Origin: Spodoptera frugiperda
Lineage: Eukaryota; Arthropoda; Insecta; Lepidoptera; Noctuidae
Reading direction: 5' to 3'
Assembly: GCF_023101765.2 (NCBI RefSeq)
Contig: NC_064226.1
Location: 14,949,251-15,013,250 of the forward strand
DNA length: 64,000 nucleotides
Position numbers and translations under genes: made by a program. The notes beneath the pieces were generated by a model. That model made no database searches. It was not told the origin of the DNA and saw only the letters and a list, made by a program, of their open reading frames with translations. Below, piece by piece: positions 36,901-51,900 of this stretch. The stretch's first letter is position 1. Each line of letters starts with the position of its first letter.

Positions 36901-39900
36901 CTTTAAAAACTCCAGAGAATCTGGAGGCACGGTAGTGCTCCCGCCAAGTCTTGCAAAAAAGCGGCACGGATGGTACCATCCTTTTCTGGAAGCCATTCAG
37001 GCTAATATAATTGTCAGTATACCTACATATCTCATAGATTGAAGAAAATGTTGCACAACTAATATTTTAGGTTTAGGTATACTTAACAGGCCATCAAGTA
37101 TTCTGCAGTATGTAACTATGTACTATTGTAGTTCGCTGTAGTAGGTATCCTTTTGATCAAGTAATTAATTATTGAGAGTACACTTACACATTACCTAAGC
37201 CTGAAAATAATTGAGTAGGTGCCTACCCTTACGAGGGATTAATTAATTTTGGAAGATGTTTTAGACAAACTTAATTACAGCCTTGCTTCTAGGTTGTATT
37301 TTATATTTGCACAGTATACGATTTCCATCAATGTACGAAGTACTGAAATCCTAGCTTTATTGGCTTTTGAACGAAATCTGAATCAGCATTCCCAAATTAA
37401 AAGCACCGGTGTCACAATTTCCGAATCTCCATCAATATTCAGCATCCAGCCTGCTTTGACACGAAATTTGTGATCCTCGTGTTATTTTCTCATCGGCAGC
37501 ACGGCGTGACAAATAAAAAACCCAGTCACACGTTATTCGCGTCACGGATCACAGCTCAACGCCCGAAAAGCAAACAGTAAAGTCTTTTGCAAAAACACAA
37601 AAATCGTAGCTTTAAAAATCGGATTGCGTGTAAAAATAGGCTAAATATTTAATTGGATAAGCGAGGTTAATCTTGGGAGGCAGTTTAGGTCCGCACTTCC
37701 AACTACAATATTTACAAAGGTCTGCAAATAGTGGAGCTGTTGAAGAAAGAAGTTGGTTTTATTGAATTAGATCGGAGGCGTAACGATGTTACAACGATTC
37801 GGGATTGGATGCTGTTCAATTGGATTGTATCTAAGGGCACGGCACAATCAGCCGGGCCAGCGCGCTGACTGGGCATTCCATGTCCACTTGTGACCTTTAC
37901 AGATCAAAACTGATAACTTAAAAGTTCAAAACTTCATCTAACTGTACTTTTCTTGTACATAAATACGTCCATCATTGAGTTCATCTAAAGTGAGCTTTCT
38001 CTATAAAAATGCACAATATTATGCATGCACTTACTTCTTTTAATTTCAAGACCAGACTCTTGTATTGTAGGTACCTAAATGCTTTGAAAAAAAAAACATT
38101 ATATAACCACCTCAGGATAATTTTCAATATGTTATTTGAGTCAGGTTCATTACACTGCTACATGATTACATTTTTAGAAGTTTAATTAAAATTAATGGTG
38201 CAATTTGGCTCGGTTGTTTCATTTATAAAGTGTCACAGGCCACGGCTTACCGGCCGAGTTATCTTATAATTTTTCTTCATTATAAAAGGGTGCGGGCTGG
38301 CGTTACAATTTATATTGCTTACGTTTTCTATTACACAATATTAATTTTTAAGAATTGTTTTTTTTTACAAAACTTCTATTTTTCCTAGTGATCCGGGTAG
38401 CATAAAGGTAGTTAAACATTATCTCTTCGCAAAAATAGTTAATTAATCACCTTTATTTGGCTATGAAAACACCAAATGTATTTCTAATCCCAACTAGCAT
38501 CCTAGCTTTACTCTGACCTCAATCACATGAAAGTAGCGCAATGACGTCATAACCACAATTGCCCGCTGCCAGAACGTATTAAACGCATAGCTGCATTAAT
38601 GCAGCCGTTTCAGTAGTGTACCTGTTTGTTTCAATTAATTAAAAAGCTTTTACCATTCACCTCTTGGCAGTCACGTCAGTTCGAAAAATATTGCAAACAT
38701 ATTACTCTCTACTCAACGTATCGAGTTTATTGGTGATATTTCAGCTTCGTTACGCGGAATGGAAGTTCAAACGTTAAGAGAAAATAAAACGCAGCCAATT
38801 AGATTATTCGCGATAGAACGTTAAAAAGGGGAACGTATTTTTCTGATAAGAATTGTTGTTGAAAGAAAATGTTTCTGAAACTCTTTGATATTAACATAAC
38901 GTAACATAAAAAGAGGATATATACTTGCAATTACTGTTTTATTTATTTATACCGTGAAGATTTTCTTCATTCGTGATTATAGCATGACATTAGAAAAATG
39001 GCTAAAATATCGACACAGCGTCGTTATATTTATCACAAAATATTAAAAACACGGCAAATATTTTGCTTTAAGTATTAATCATAAATTAACTTGAAACTTG
39101 GGCTCTTTCTTTCTCTTTGAATGATAGGAAACAAAAAAAAATACGCCTGATAGAGGAGAACGAAAGAAGAAGTTTATTATGTAGTAGATGAATATCTAGA
39201 CTGACCTGTGTATGTGGCTGTGCATGCGCAGTGAGATGAGCCCGCACTGCTACGTGGAGTCTCAGCGTCAGGTGTCCATGAGCGTTGGCTGCTCTGCAAG
39301 CCCAGCGGCCACCGTCAGCTATCTCCGCTCGTCTGATGCCCAGTGCATCATGAGTGCGGCTGTACCGGCCTCCTCCCTCACCGTCACGGATCTCCCGAAG
39401 AACTCCTCCACCGGTCTCACGGTACCATCTGAAAGTAAAAACATGGCTTAACAAAGTTTCTTCGATGCAGTAGGGAAACTATCTTGTGGCAAAAATATTA
39501 TTTTCAAACTACATCTTGCAATTATTAACTTAAAATAATGACTAATTTTCATTTAGTTGTTGTCTGTGAGTCATTGTCGTTTCACCAAGCCAGAGTAAGA
39601 GAGAAAGTATAAAACTTCGACAAACTTTCCGTCGAGACGATTCAGTTCTTTTCAAATAAATAACCACCAGATCAACATACAAATTATTGTGATCTGTTTT
39701 AATGTAGTTCTCAATAATCACATCAAATCTTGTGGTACCCTCTTTGTCAGTGTGAACCGGCTCACAGGGCGCCCTCTCGCGGCACAAAGCTTGCGGATGA
39801 ATGGCTTACATCCTCCCACACTTTTTACATGGAGTGTGCTCACATCACTTCCGGTATCCGGAAGTCCTCATTAAATTTATATAGCTAACGGTCGGTAGCA

Positions 39901-42900
39901 CAGAAAGGTGCTCTAATTTAGCACACAATGAAGTAACCGTGATTGTAGGAAATTGTGTTGAGTACTTTTTGATAGAAACTTCTTTCTTCATTTGTTACTG
40001 AGTTAATTTCGTTTCGAGTCGTTATGTCAGAATGTTGTTATCGTTTATATGAAATTGATTTATTTGTACATTGAATATAACAATCTGTGTCCGGTTCTTC
40101 GAGTTTCTATGTTTGTTATTTGTTACAAAAGGAATAAGGAGGCAACACCACATTGTTGACATTTGTTTTGAGACAAGTTTCGTAAGTGATTTCACTTACA
40201 GAAATTGCCAAAAATAATCATATCTAGACGTTTACATAACTTTCAGCTGTTTTCACAACAATAAACACGTAGGTAACTATGACTCCAACCTGTGCCCCCA
40301 TTGGTTTCAAATAACATTTTTCCCAGCAGACTGGAAAGACCCTCGTTAATGCGTTATTTTTCTCATGGTCGGTTGCTAGGCAACCGCACGTCGCGCGGTC
40401 ATTACTACAAAGAAAGAAGCTGGATATATTTTCAACAAGGATTTAGGTTCAACTTTTGTCTAACTCTTGTTTTCCTAACTTTGTTTAAATGTTATTTGCT
40501 GAAGAAAGTTAAAACTTAATTTAGTTTTAAGTATATTTTTTGAGATTTGCAGAAATGCATTAGTAATGCTATCTATATCTATTAAGTTGTGCTTAGCCAG
40601 AGAGATTAATTGAAAAAGGTTTCAACAAAATTCAAAAACAACTTAAAAGTTACTTAATTAAAAACATTGAAATCACGAAAGTATCTTTAAAAGTGTTCTA
40701 TTTAAATAAGCGCTGGAAGCTGTGCAGTGAAGTTGTTAAGTTCAGGCACCTTTGTAACACGACCAGGCTATTTACCCTCGATGCCTGATCACTGCGAACA
40801 TGTCCAAACTTTCATCAAAGAAACTCCTTCAATGAAAACATTTTCTTCATAAACTTAGATCAACGGCAACTTGATTAAATAACAACTCAACTCAAGTAAT
40901 TTTTATATGTTTTAAGAAATTTTGGAACAAAGGAGCCAGTGGGCGGCCCTCTACCTTTTGATGCCATACCATTGAAAAACATTATGTATTACATTTTACA
41001 GAAGTTTGAAAATACGAAGTTCGTACAACATTTTCATAATATAACATTCCATAACTTCAAACTGGTTTTTCCAAGAAAGGCGGGGTAAGTCAACGTTGAA
41101 CATAAGGCTCTTCTGTATTAGTCTCACATTAACTCTTGTTAGTATAATATGTAATACATAAAAAAAAAAAGGTTTTAATACCAAAAAATCAGATTGATCT
41201 GTGGTCAGGAAAGGGGAGAAATTCCAATTATTAATTTTCACCCCCACAGGCTAAGCTAAATAGTCCCGTTTTAAAAATAATAGAAACAGCACCCTATATT
41301 CTGTGGTCTATGCATTATCACGGTCACATCCTTGTATGTCAGATACTGCACACATATCTTGTATGTCAGATACTACACATACACATAACAGATAGTGCTA
41401 CTCATAGTCCTAGTGTGTTTACGAACAAGCAATATGTAGTAGTTGTCTCCTAGGTACGTGTCGCCGGGCCCTGCGTCTGACACTCCATTAGATAACTTTA
41501 CAGATTCCATCGTGCCCTAGTTACAATAGGAACAATACTCGTAGTGCCACACAACATGCTATACTTGGTACTTTCAGAGTCTGAATGTAATATAAAACGA
41601 TACAACGTTAATTACTACTACAAAAAGCTAAACATTTACAGTTTCCTCAATTAAACTGCTATCTCTCAATTAAAAACAATTAGCCAATTCAGATACTGTT
41701 TGAAAATTTTCCGTTAATTTAGTTTGACACTCCATTAAATAAACCTTTCGAAAGTAAATCAACCTGTAACACAAAAATATAATTACTTGGAAAAATTAAA
41801 CTGAAATATCGTACTTGCTGCTTTCATAAAAGCTACATTAAGAGTAAATTGAAGAGAAATGTCGTCCGTAATGAGTTACTTCCAGAAAATTTTCTGGGTC
41901 CAAATAAATTTCTTATTAAGAATAACCCGTCGCTGCTTTCTTTTTGTCGTCGGTCGCAATAGCCAGGGTCTCTGCGACCGACGTAATTAGGTTTGGGAGG
42001 TCAACACGGGCAGGCGACGCGTTGACCATGCGTTACCCGCTACAGTTTTTGTGTTCATTGAACAATAACCTGAGTGAAGGTTCAGCCACTAAGAACCCAT
42101 CATGTAATTCGGCCATTGTGTATCCCAGTCCCACACCGTTCAATAGACGTATCATCAATAGTCCTGAGTGCACACAAGTGATGCAGTGCTAGTGATAGGA
42201 GTCAGTAATCAAGATAATTAAGCACAAGAACCTAACGAAGTACCACGGGCCACGACACGAACGTTTTAATGAAAAGAACTCGATATCGTTGATTGTGATG
42301 AAACATTTCTTTAATGAACAGCGAGGGCATTTAATTACAGAGTAATTCAACGCCTACCGAAGCCGCAGGAACCAATTCTCCTCATTTGAATAGATAACAA
42401 GATTGCGTCGGCAACTTCCTATTCACTCTGTTTTTCTTTATCTATGGAAAATACGGACAAAGATTGTAAAGAACTTATTACAAGTTTATAAGTTAATGTT
42501 TAATTTAATCAAAATAGGCTTAGTCAATACGCTGAATTATGTTTTAAAACCGGGATCAAATAAGGGTATCGAAAATACGGACGTATAAGTCTGGTAGCAC
42601 ATTAAATAGTTGTGAAATTAAATCAGGGAATCACACGTAAGTGTAGTTTTGAATATGAATTGTCCCAATTGATGGCACATCGTGGAAGTCCTACCGGTCC
42701 ACCCGGCACCGGCCGTTACTCGTGTACCTGCGCTAACAGGGTTAATTCTGCTTACCCAGAAGGCTCAAAACATTTATTTGTATTTGAACTAGAAATGAAC
42801 TCCTTTGTGTCACACACACACGTGGCCTTATTGTTTGTTTTACGTACACTTACACACACATGTACACATTTGTTGCTTTCATTAAGGGTCTCTAGGGTTA

Positions 42901-45900
42901 TCGTGGACTTGTTTTAATTACTTAATAGTTTATGCACTGTATTGTTGCTACACAAACTTATTAAATTAAGATTTGTGATGTTACCTATCTATTTCTTTTT
43001 GGTGGTTGATATTTTGTTTTACTCTCAATTTGAAGAGATTCGGTTGATCACTAGCTGTTAGGGATCACACAAGTTGATCTAAGTACTACAAAACCTCAGG
43101 CTTATTTATATTTATGTAGAGAAATTCGTAGATATCGCATGGTATCTGAAATCAAACGCACGTGGCGTAGGGATGGGAATCAGAGCGGGATCGGCAGCAA
43201 GGCGATGGACTCCCTGGGGGCAGCACTCAACGCGTGATGGATACAGCCTTGACTCGCCTCGGGATACAACCGCTGGTGCAAGCCACAAGAGGTAGCGATT
43301 TATGCGTGAGGTAAAGTTGGTCAACTTATGTAGTCATTTTGTCGAAGATTATTTTAAGGCCCTTAATTAATAAGGATATTTAATTTGAATTATATAGGTT
43401 TTAAAATGAATTATTGTATTTTTTCTGAGTTTTGTAAAATATTTTAAAGAATTGGGATGAAAACTGCATGTAGTGTAGGTAATTTATTGAAGTGAAGGGT
43501 TTCGTTGAAAAAGAAAATGATAATAAAGTTCAGTCTAAAACGAACGCCCATCAGTTGACAAGAATGTGCTACAATTCTCACAGCAGAAATGCAAACTTCT
43601 GAAATGGAAATCATAGTTTGGCTGAAAGGCACGTTTGTGAAATTGACCTAGATTGCATAGTTCCTTGAATCAAACGCACGTAGTGTGTTGGATGGAAATC
43701 ATTTGTGCCGATTTGCCGGAGGATAAGATCTCGATTGCCGACAAGAGGCGGTACTCGTATTGCTACAGTTATACCGTGATATGGAGAAATCTAAACGCTA
43801 TCTGTGATGCCTTGATATCAAAGGCATTTAACGTAAATACCGTATCAATTGGAACTACGTACGAGTACGTAAAGACACATACATCATACATATTATTTTA
43901 AACTCGAGCCATTAAACGTGTTGGTGTCACTGATACTTTTAACATATGAACAATAAACAAACATATTTTAGGTAACATTTGCTTTCATATCATGACAAAA
44001 AGTTGGTGTTGATCATCTTCCCCGCGGCGATGCTCAGCGTGTGATAGATACGCATAGGTTTGACTTGCCCCGGGGTAGCAGGGGTGGTGTATGTCGTGAG
44101 CGGGGAACGATTAAAATAATTTGATGTTATTTATCATAATCGTACCTTTTTATTACAATTCCAAATTATGCTGTGAATATGAAAATTAGGATAGAATACT
44201 AATTTGAATGAAAAAACTTCTAATAATTTTAATGAATTTTCATATTTGTCTTAACGCCTGTATCTTGTGTTATAAACCTCCGCCGATATTATTTATATGA
44301 TCGCGGCAAAATTTTCGTTTTCGCAACCCCTGGGGAGTACGCGTCAGCGTGTGGTTTTGATCTTAGACCATAAATGGATGCAGGGTTGTACTGAAACATT
44401 TCATGAGCGCATGAACTTATAATACTGAAGAGTACATCTGTGATTCGAAACTAGTAGAGCTTTTCTTCGTTAATATACGTGAGTAAACCATGATTTTGAG
44501 TTAATTTAATACCTACATACATTAAAAAAGATTTTTTTTTCAAATAGTAGAAAAAATGCATTGATACAAAGACCAAATAAATATTTTATTCGTATGGGAA
44601 TCAAAATCATAGCAAACTATTAGTTATACAATACGATGAATGGATAAATTAGTAGACAGATCTTAGACGTAGCGTATTATGAATGAACGTAAAAATTTAG
44701 GTAAAAATAATAATAATTAATTGCGCATTTTCATAAAAAAAATTTAAGAGTTCAATAAGTTTCAAACTGTTGCAATAAAAAAATATTTCTTTAATCGCCA
44801 ACAGCTCGTCTCTTGAGCCCACAATATATTTACATCGGCAATGTTTGGCGGCGGTATTCGCGTTTTTATGACTGCGTTGATGTGTGCCGTCAACGAGCCG
44901 GTAACATCTTGAAACGTTTTGTATGAAACGTATGTGTAATCAGGACGCGACGAGTTCACTTACCGGCAATAACGAGTATAAACGATCGCATACATTATTA
45001 ACTTCTCAACGATGATTTTCCTTGCCTTGAATTTAAGGTGAATAGATAAGAATGTCATGTATGATAACCAAAGTCTATTTATTGTATGACTGTAGCTTTT
45101 CTTTTAGAAGTTTCAGCGCATGAAAGCAAAGGTTTAGCTAGAGTCTGAAGAAATAAGAATGAAAAAATAAGTTTAAGCAAATCACATTATAATATTTTAA
45201 ATGTAAAAATTTGTTTGTTTGGATGTTTGTTCGTCAATCACGCTGAAATTAATGAATGAATTGATATATAGACAGGGTATGAGCTAACTTAGGTGATAGG
45301 ATACTTTTTATACCACCACGAAAATTTTTACAAATAAAAAACAAATTAATAAATGTCGTCATTACGGTGCAAAGTGGCGAGTGTTCTGTAATTCAGTTAT
45401 TGTCGGAATATACATATATTTTCGAATCAGTTAAATAAACGGTTCTGAATAATTTTATTATTGTGAATTTTTCATTTATTTGCATAATAATATATTATTA
45501 ACGAAATTGGTTTACATAAATTTTACATTAAAAAAACAATTTGAGTATTTCGCAACTAAGTAAATTATTTTTATTTAAATTTATTTCATCATATTATTAG
45601 TAGCGGTTTCATTACTTGTTTAGACAACGTTCAATGACGTGTAGAAACAGTTACATACATTATAAGTATACATATATTAATCTACAATATATCAATATAC
45701 ATTGGGTATTTGCAAAACTTTTTAAGGAAAAACAAGCGTAAATCTATGTAACATTAAGTTTAATATAATTTCACAGTAAAAGCGTTGAGTCGATTTCAAT
45801 AACAATAGCCAAGGGATAGTTGGAGGCCTTTATAAGGATGTGGCTTATATTTTGTATGTGAAAACAGAAAGTTTCAAAGGAATACGTAATGTGTGATAAA

Positions 45901-48900
45901 AGTATTCAGACGAGCAGATTGCCGCGGGCCTCGCTTTATAAATACATTTTAATATAACCTTAGCTCTTGGAATCGAATCTATTTACCTTGGCATTTTGTT
46001 TCGCTGAAGTGTCGAGGTAAAGCGTTATTGACATGTTTTGGTACTCGTATCAGTTTTCATAATAATTGTTTATTAAAGAGTAAATAAGTAGTGTTAAAGG
46101 TTGAATTTCTGTCTAAGTAGTTTTTTTTTCAAAATATTGAGGTGCTTCGTCATATATATCGTCTTCTTCGGTATAACATCATTGAACTAAGACAAGAAGG
46201 TCTGACGTAACACCGGCTGCCGCGCAACGTGGCGCGGGTTCGATTCCCGCACGGAATAACTTTTTGTGTGATCCAAAGATTGTTGTTCCGGATCTGGGTG
46301 TAATGTGTATGTGAAATTGTATGTTTTTAAACGTACTCACGGCACACGAAAATCCTAGTGTGAGGCAACGATTAAAAAAACAATGCGGGTACCTAACAGG
46401 GTATTGTTACATCTAGATATACAACACGCATTAAATATTTATTCCAGCAAATCAAAATCCGAAGCTTAGTAAAAACGCGAGCCCACCTCCACCGTACTCA
46501 GCTTCTTACAAACTTATTTACAACTTAAATCCGGTAATCTTGACAAAGTAAGTGTTCCCGTGAAAGCGTTGGTATGTACGCAAATCTTGCGCGCCAGAGG
46601 TTTCCAATAACGTCGAAAGTTGGCCCGCAAAGGCTTCAGTTAGTTATCTGTGGTAATGGAAAACGCTTGTTCGACCCTCCAGGGAGTGACAAGATGCTCT
46701 CTCTATTTGTGTAAAGGATTGCGGAACGAAGAATGCAAATATGATTTTCTGATTTCTGTTCCATGTATTGGTAATGTGAGGGTAGTGGTGTGCTGTGTTT
46801 GTATTCATATTTTGTCTGTGTAAGAGATGAAATAAGAATTCTCTATTTGAAGTTGTTATCAAGCAACATAAGAACGAAATGCCATGTACTCAACGGCGCA
46901 AAATTTTAATAATTATGAACATGTTCATGAAATGGCAGTTACGATATCTTTTTAAATGATACCTTTATACATTCTGCGCTATAACAAAATTACAAGTAAC
47001 TAGGTAAAAAACACTGTAAACGCTTAAAAACTTTTCTTGCAAACATTTTATATTCTGAGCGCAAAATTATAAAAAGGAAATGATAAATCAAAGTTTTATT
47101 TTGTAAAAGTATCTGGCAATAACAGGGTCTCGGGGGCGGGTACCTAACAGCAATTCATTACCGTACAGAGACCCGGAAACGGTAGCGGTGACGGTGGCAT
47201 GCCGGGAGAGCGGCGGATACGGCGCTGAGCACTCGGATTTATTCGTTCCGGAGCCGTGACGGCACTGCCGGTATACAGAAGAATGGGGATCTAATAGTTC
47301 ATATGCACCTTAAGGTAAAAAAACGAAAAAATATATTATTTACTCCAAAAGATATATAGATAAAGAATTTCCTAACATCAGCATCTATAGATTTTGGCAA
47401 GGAAACGCCATGGGCTATATGTTCCATTCAATATGTTTTACTGAATACATTTATCATGTGTGTAGTCTGTAGACGTCTAGACAGCGAGACAGCTCTATAA
47501 ATCAGTCACAAGTACTCCCTTACATTCCGCGCGACGTGATGGCTAAGCTCCCATAAATTTTTGCAAAGCGTATATCTTACTGAGCGACACAATGCTGAGT
47601 TTACCATGATTATGTATTATAGAGCTACCTATACATACATAAAAGGTTCAGTTAATGATACTCTGAAAAAATAAAGGCTAATAATTTGTGATACTTTGAT
47701 TAATTTATACGTTTCGAATGCTTCTAGGTTATTCGTAGTAGCGTTCTCATATTTCTTTTATTTAAAAAAAAAAAACGTTATCTGTACCTTTAGCATGAGT
47801 TTGCTTTAGGTATGTTTAATGAAATCGAAACTAGAGCGCGCTCAATAATGATTAGTGCTTAAACTATTATTTGTTCGGAAAACAAATGCTAAGACTGGGT
47901 ATGCTAGGGCTAAGTAAGTAACCATTAAATGTCTCTGACTACGGCGGTAAGTACCTAAAATATTAAATATTTTCAGTTTAATTCTGATACAGTCAAAGTC
48001 AGTCAATCGTTATTGAGTGGCAAGCCTTATTCAAACTCCGACTTCATACAAAATGAACCTTTGTGTTTGACGTATTGATGCAGCGGACAGGTGAGCGGAG
48101 CAAGATGAATGACTGTACCTACAGCCAATGAGAGAATGTATACAGAGTTACTCTCGAAGGTAGACGCTTGCGCTGTACAAGAGAACTTTTTATGTTTGTT
48201 GTTTGAAGTATGGAAATTTCCCACATTAAGTAAAATGAGTGTATGAGAACCGCTCAGTTTTCTAAGAAAATCCGATTCCTAAAAATTTCTCGTGTTTTAT
48301 ATCACAATTACGCACATCAAACTTAAAGAATGTTTTCTCGGAACGCGTAAGTAGAAAAATGTGTTAAGATGTTGTATAGTGATAAAAACACTTATTGGAA
48401 CAAAATAAAATCAGCTCACGAATAAAAACAATACATACATGAAGCAATTGAGGTATGTTTTTCAAAGTCTAGTTTTTCTAGTTTTCTCATAATAGCCATC
48501 ACTAGTAGTACTGGGCTGACAGGTTTTCACGTAAAGCACTTGTCGATTTGTTAAAACAGCGCTGGTAACGTTAACTTTAGCAAAGCTTTTTGTTTGATCA
48601 AAGGTAATTGGCTTTAAATTTAACAAACCGGATTTTATTTAGGCCAATCAACTGTGAGCAACAATTTTACTGAATAGGTAGTTTCCCATACCATAGATAA
48701 TCGGAAAAATCACATGTTATTTAGCCTAAATATATAAATTATTGCATAATTATGAATGTAAGAATATATATTTACAACAGAACATGTAGACACATTGTTT
48801 TAGAAAAAAATAACATGGCAACTAAAATGCTGATGTTACCATTTCGATATTAAAGTTTGAAGTCACAAAATAAAAAGTAAAGCATGCACAATGAATGAAT

Positions 48901-51900
48901 ATTTCCCTCGCTAAATATTGAAGCAGTCAAACTGCCACTAGCACCTGCAAGTTGCACAGAACTGTGCAAAGTTCACAATATACTCGCTGGTGAACTGTAA
49001 CGATAACCAAAGGAAACGTGTTAAAGATTGGCCCGCGGCGGCGCCCGCATATTTATCTATACGAGTTTTCAACTACATGCTTTTCAGTTCATACGATAAA
49101 ATGGAACTAAAGTATGAGATACAGCGATCAAGAAAATATACAACGTGTAACAAAAAGGGGGTATACATATCAAGTACACGGCTTCTAGATAACATAACAA
49201 ACGATACGGTAAGGGTTTTTAAACTAATTTTTTCATGGTATCAAGTTATGAATTTTTCAAATCGCGCCGCCGCGTGATTCAAAATTAGGTAGACAGGTAC
49301 TAGGCGATCAGATTTACAGAAGAAATGTTTCGTAATATTAGCGAGTGACCCCTATAGTGTTGTGACACGTTTGTATGATTTAAAATCAAGAATCATGCGA
49401 TACCAAGTATTTGTTACAAAAATTTTTAAACGTATTTTAAGCTGAAACTTCTTGTAGTGACTCTATTCAACCTGTATTCTTCAGGGCTTCTTGATGTATA
49501 TGGGTATTTTGTTACACGTTGTATACTACACCTTTTATTTTACAAGGGGTTAGGTCTCATCTTCATCAACAGTTTAAAGTGCCCACTGTTGACCAAAGGC
49601 CTCTTTTTACACTGAGAACGGTTAAGCATTAATTTCACAAGACTGGGTGACGATTTTAAACTAATAATTAGAAATTATAAACCCAGGATTCCTCACGATG
49701 TTTTCTTTCACCACTTGTACGTGGTGTTTAAATAATTTTAGACAGTTCATATAACTCGGAATAAGTCGCAATGGGACCAACCCTAACGGCAACGTTAGGG
49801 TTGAGAAGCGGGCATTATACCTATGTTGGGTAGTCATTATGTAATGTATAGTGTACCATATACTGGGCATAACAGACATTCTAGGTTCAATACTACTACA
49901 AAATCTTTTTGATTAGAAAAAAATTGCGACCGAGCGACCAAGGAGTTATAGGAAAAAAGACGAAGCAGCAGTTATTACCTATCTTCCTTATTGTCATTCG
50001 TATCATTGTACGCAGTGTCCTCTGAGGATTGACTCCGCATTAATACAGTTATACTTCATACATAAATAATCAAAGTATTGCTTTGTTTCTCTGAAAAAGG
50101 GAAACAAACAAACAAAACCAAGAAGAGTTACTTCTTGGTTTTGTTTTATTATAAAAGGATTTGCTTGAGATTTGCACAACCCGGACATCAAATCGTCCGT
50201 ACGAAATTACTTTCAGTTAGTTGTTGAATAACAGTAAAACGCTTTCGCTTACAACGTACACGGCTTATAAGCATAAACATTCAGTGACAATAACGTTCAT
50301 AGAACACTTAAAAGTTTTTACTAACGAGCTGCAAGTTGCAGCAGTTGCAGCAGTTCGATACAGAACTCCTGCCAGCGCCGGCACTACTTTAACTTAAGCA
50401 CCTGCACTTATTGCGAGCACTGTTGTCTAACCTAGTTTTTGTTAAATTAGCTAATTTCTAGACATTGTGCTTAGATTGTGTTGCGCATTGAGGGAACTGT
50501 ATTTGTAACAGAAATTGTTGGTAAAACAAGGTTACGGTTAAGAATGAAAAAGCGAAGAGCAAGTGTGGTTCGCAAGTTGATTTGGAAATGCTTATATTAC
50601 AATTTTAGGTAATACTTTTCTCGTATAACAGGGTCTATAAACCATAGTCACAAAATATTTATCACGAGCTTAGAATCAAACAGTATTAGACCACATGTAG
50701 CAAAGTAAAGTGCAACAATTTTTTTAAAATCAATCGTCAGTCACCCAGTAACAGCCAGTAGCTGACGCGGCGAAGTTCAGCACAATTAATAACAGACACA
50801 TCAAAGTAGGCGTCGCGGTTCTTGATATATTTCGCTGGAGCTCCATTAGTGGTCAGGCGGGTGCCTGACACATGACAAATGATCGGGTTACTGCCGAGTT
50901 TGAGGAGCGCCGCGATTGGCAGCCGACCGGGTGTCCCTTTAAAATGAATTATTAATAACTGTAGCGTGCGGTAAACGTGACGGGTGGTGTTGCGGTTTCT
51001 AATGTTTATATCTTCCAAGTTTTATAAAATATCTATTTTCTAGGGACCTAAATCCCTAGCCGTAGTTCTACTAAGCTCTAGAAAAGTCTCTTCAACCAAT
51101 GTCAGTCGACGTGTGTCTGTTCTGTGCAATTACTTCAGGTAGCCAAAAGTAAATGTCCATCGTTAGCTATATTCGTTTCGAATACATAAGTTGATTCGCC
51201 TAACTAACATCGTATCAGTACATAAATTCCCCCTATATTACATTCTCCATCAATAATAATTATCTTGCAAGAGAATACTGAACTTCATTGTGGTGAAAAC
51301 AATATTATCTTAGTAAAGTTAGTAAGTGTTGCTAGAATCCATAAATAAAAAATGTTTCCCTCTCCTTGGCTACATTGGGGTCGAAGAACAAAGTCAGAAA
51401 TATTACCGGCTCGAGTAAAATATTAGTGTTTGTAAATGTTTATTTAGAGCACTCGGCTCGGAACAATCGCCTCTGTTCTATGAAACGAGTGGTGACGGGA
51501 ATTGTGATGACAAAGTGCTCCGCGGGGCTCTCATACTAATGCGGTCTAACACTCTGCGAAACATGAACATAATGCCATGTTTTAACCAGTACACTACCTA
51601 ACTAGTAAGTACTAGTATTTGTCTTAGAATATCTTCATGTTTTGTACAAACTATCACGTTGTATTTTGCAAAACATTTTTACATTCACATTACGTGCTGA
51701 AAAGCTTTCCAGGTTTATAAGCGCACTTGCTGTCGAATATATTGGCTGTTAAAAAAACATGTTATGTTATTGTAAAATTCTCGTAACACCTTTAATTAAT
51801 TATTTAGTTGTTAACCACTTCATTGATCGTAAACTTTAAATAATTTGAACACAACCCAAAACCACGCAAAGATTTTATTTACACACGTGCTAGTTGTTTC

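Noticed and set aside
43112..43324. Minus-strand frame with A-D-P-A-L-I-P-I-P-T-P-R
   Set aside because: Falls entirely in the repeat cluster; likely translation of repeat sequence.
44762..44959. Minus-strand frame of 65 codons with fairly protein-like composition
   Set aside because: No domain recognised and no splice-like ends; could be a transposon remnant but unsupported.
46230..46260. Possible tRNA gene (GGTTCGATTCC)
   Set aside because: Only the T-arm/B-box is present; no acceptor stem or anticodon arm can be formed, so it is a SINE-like derivative.
48990..49277. Plus-strand 95-codon frame
   Set aside because: Overlaps the inverted-repeat element at 49137-49525 and has no recognisable similarity.
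50737..51018. Minus-strand 93-codon frame
   Set aside because: No recognisable domain; locally GC-richer and may be a repeat relic, but nothing supports a gene.
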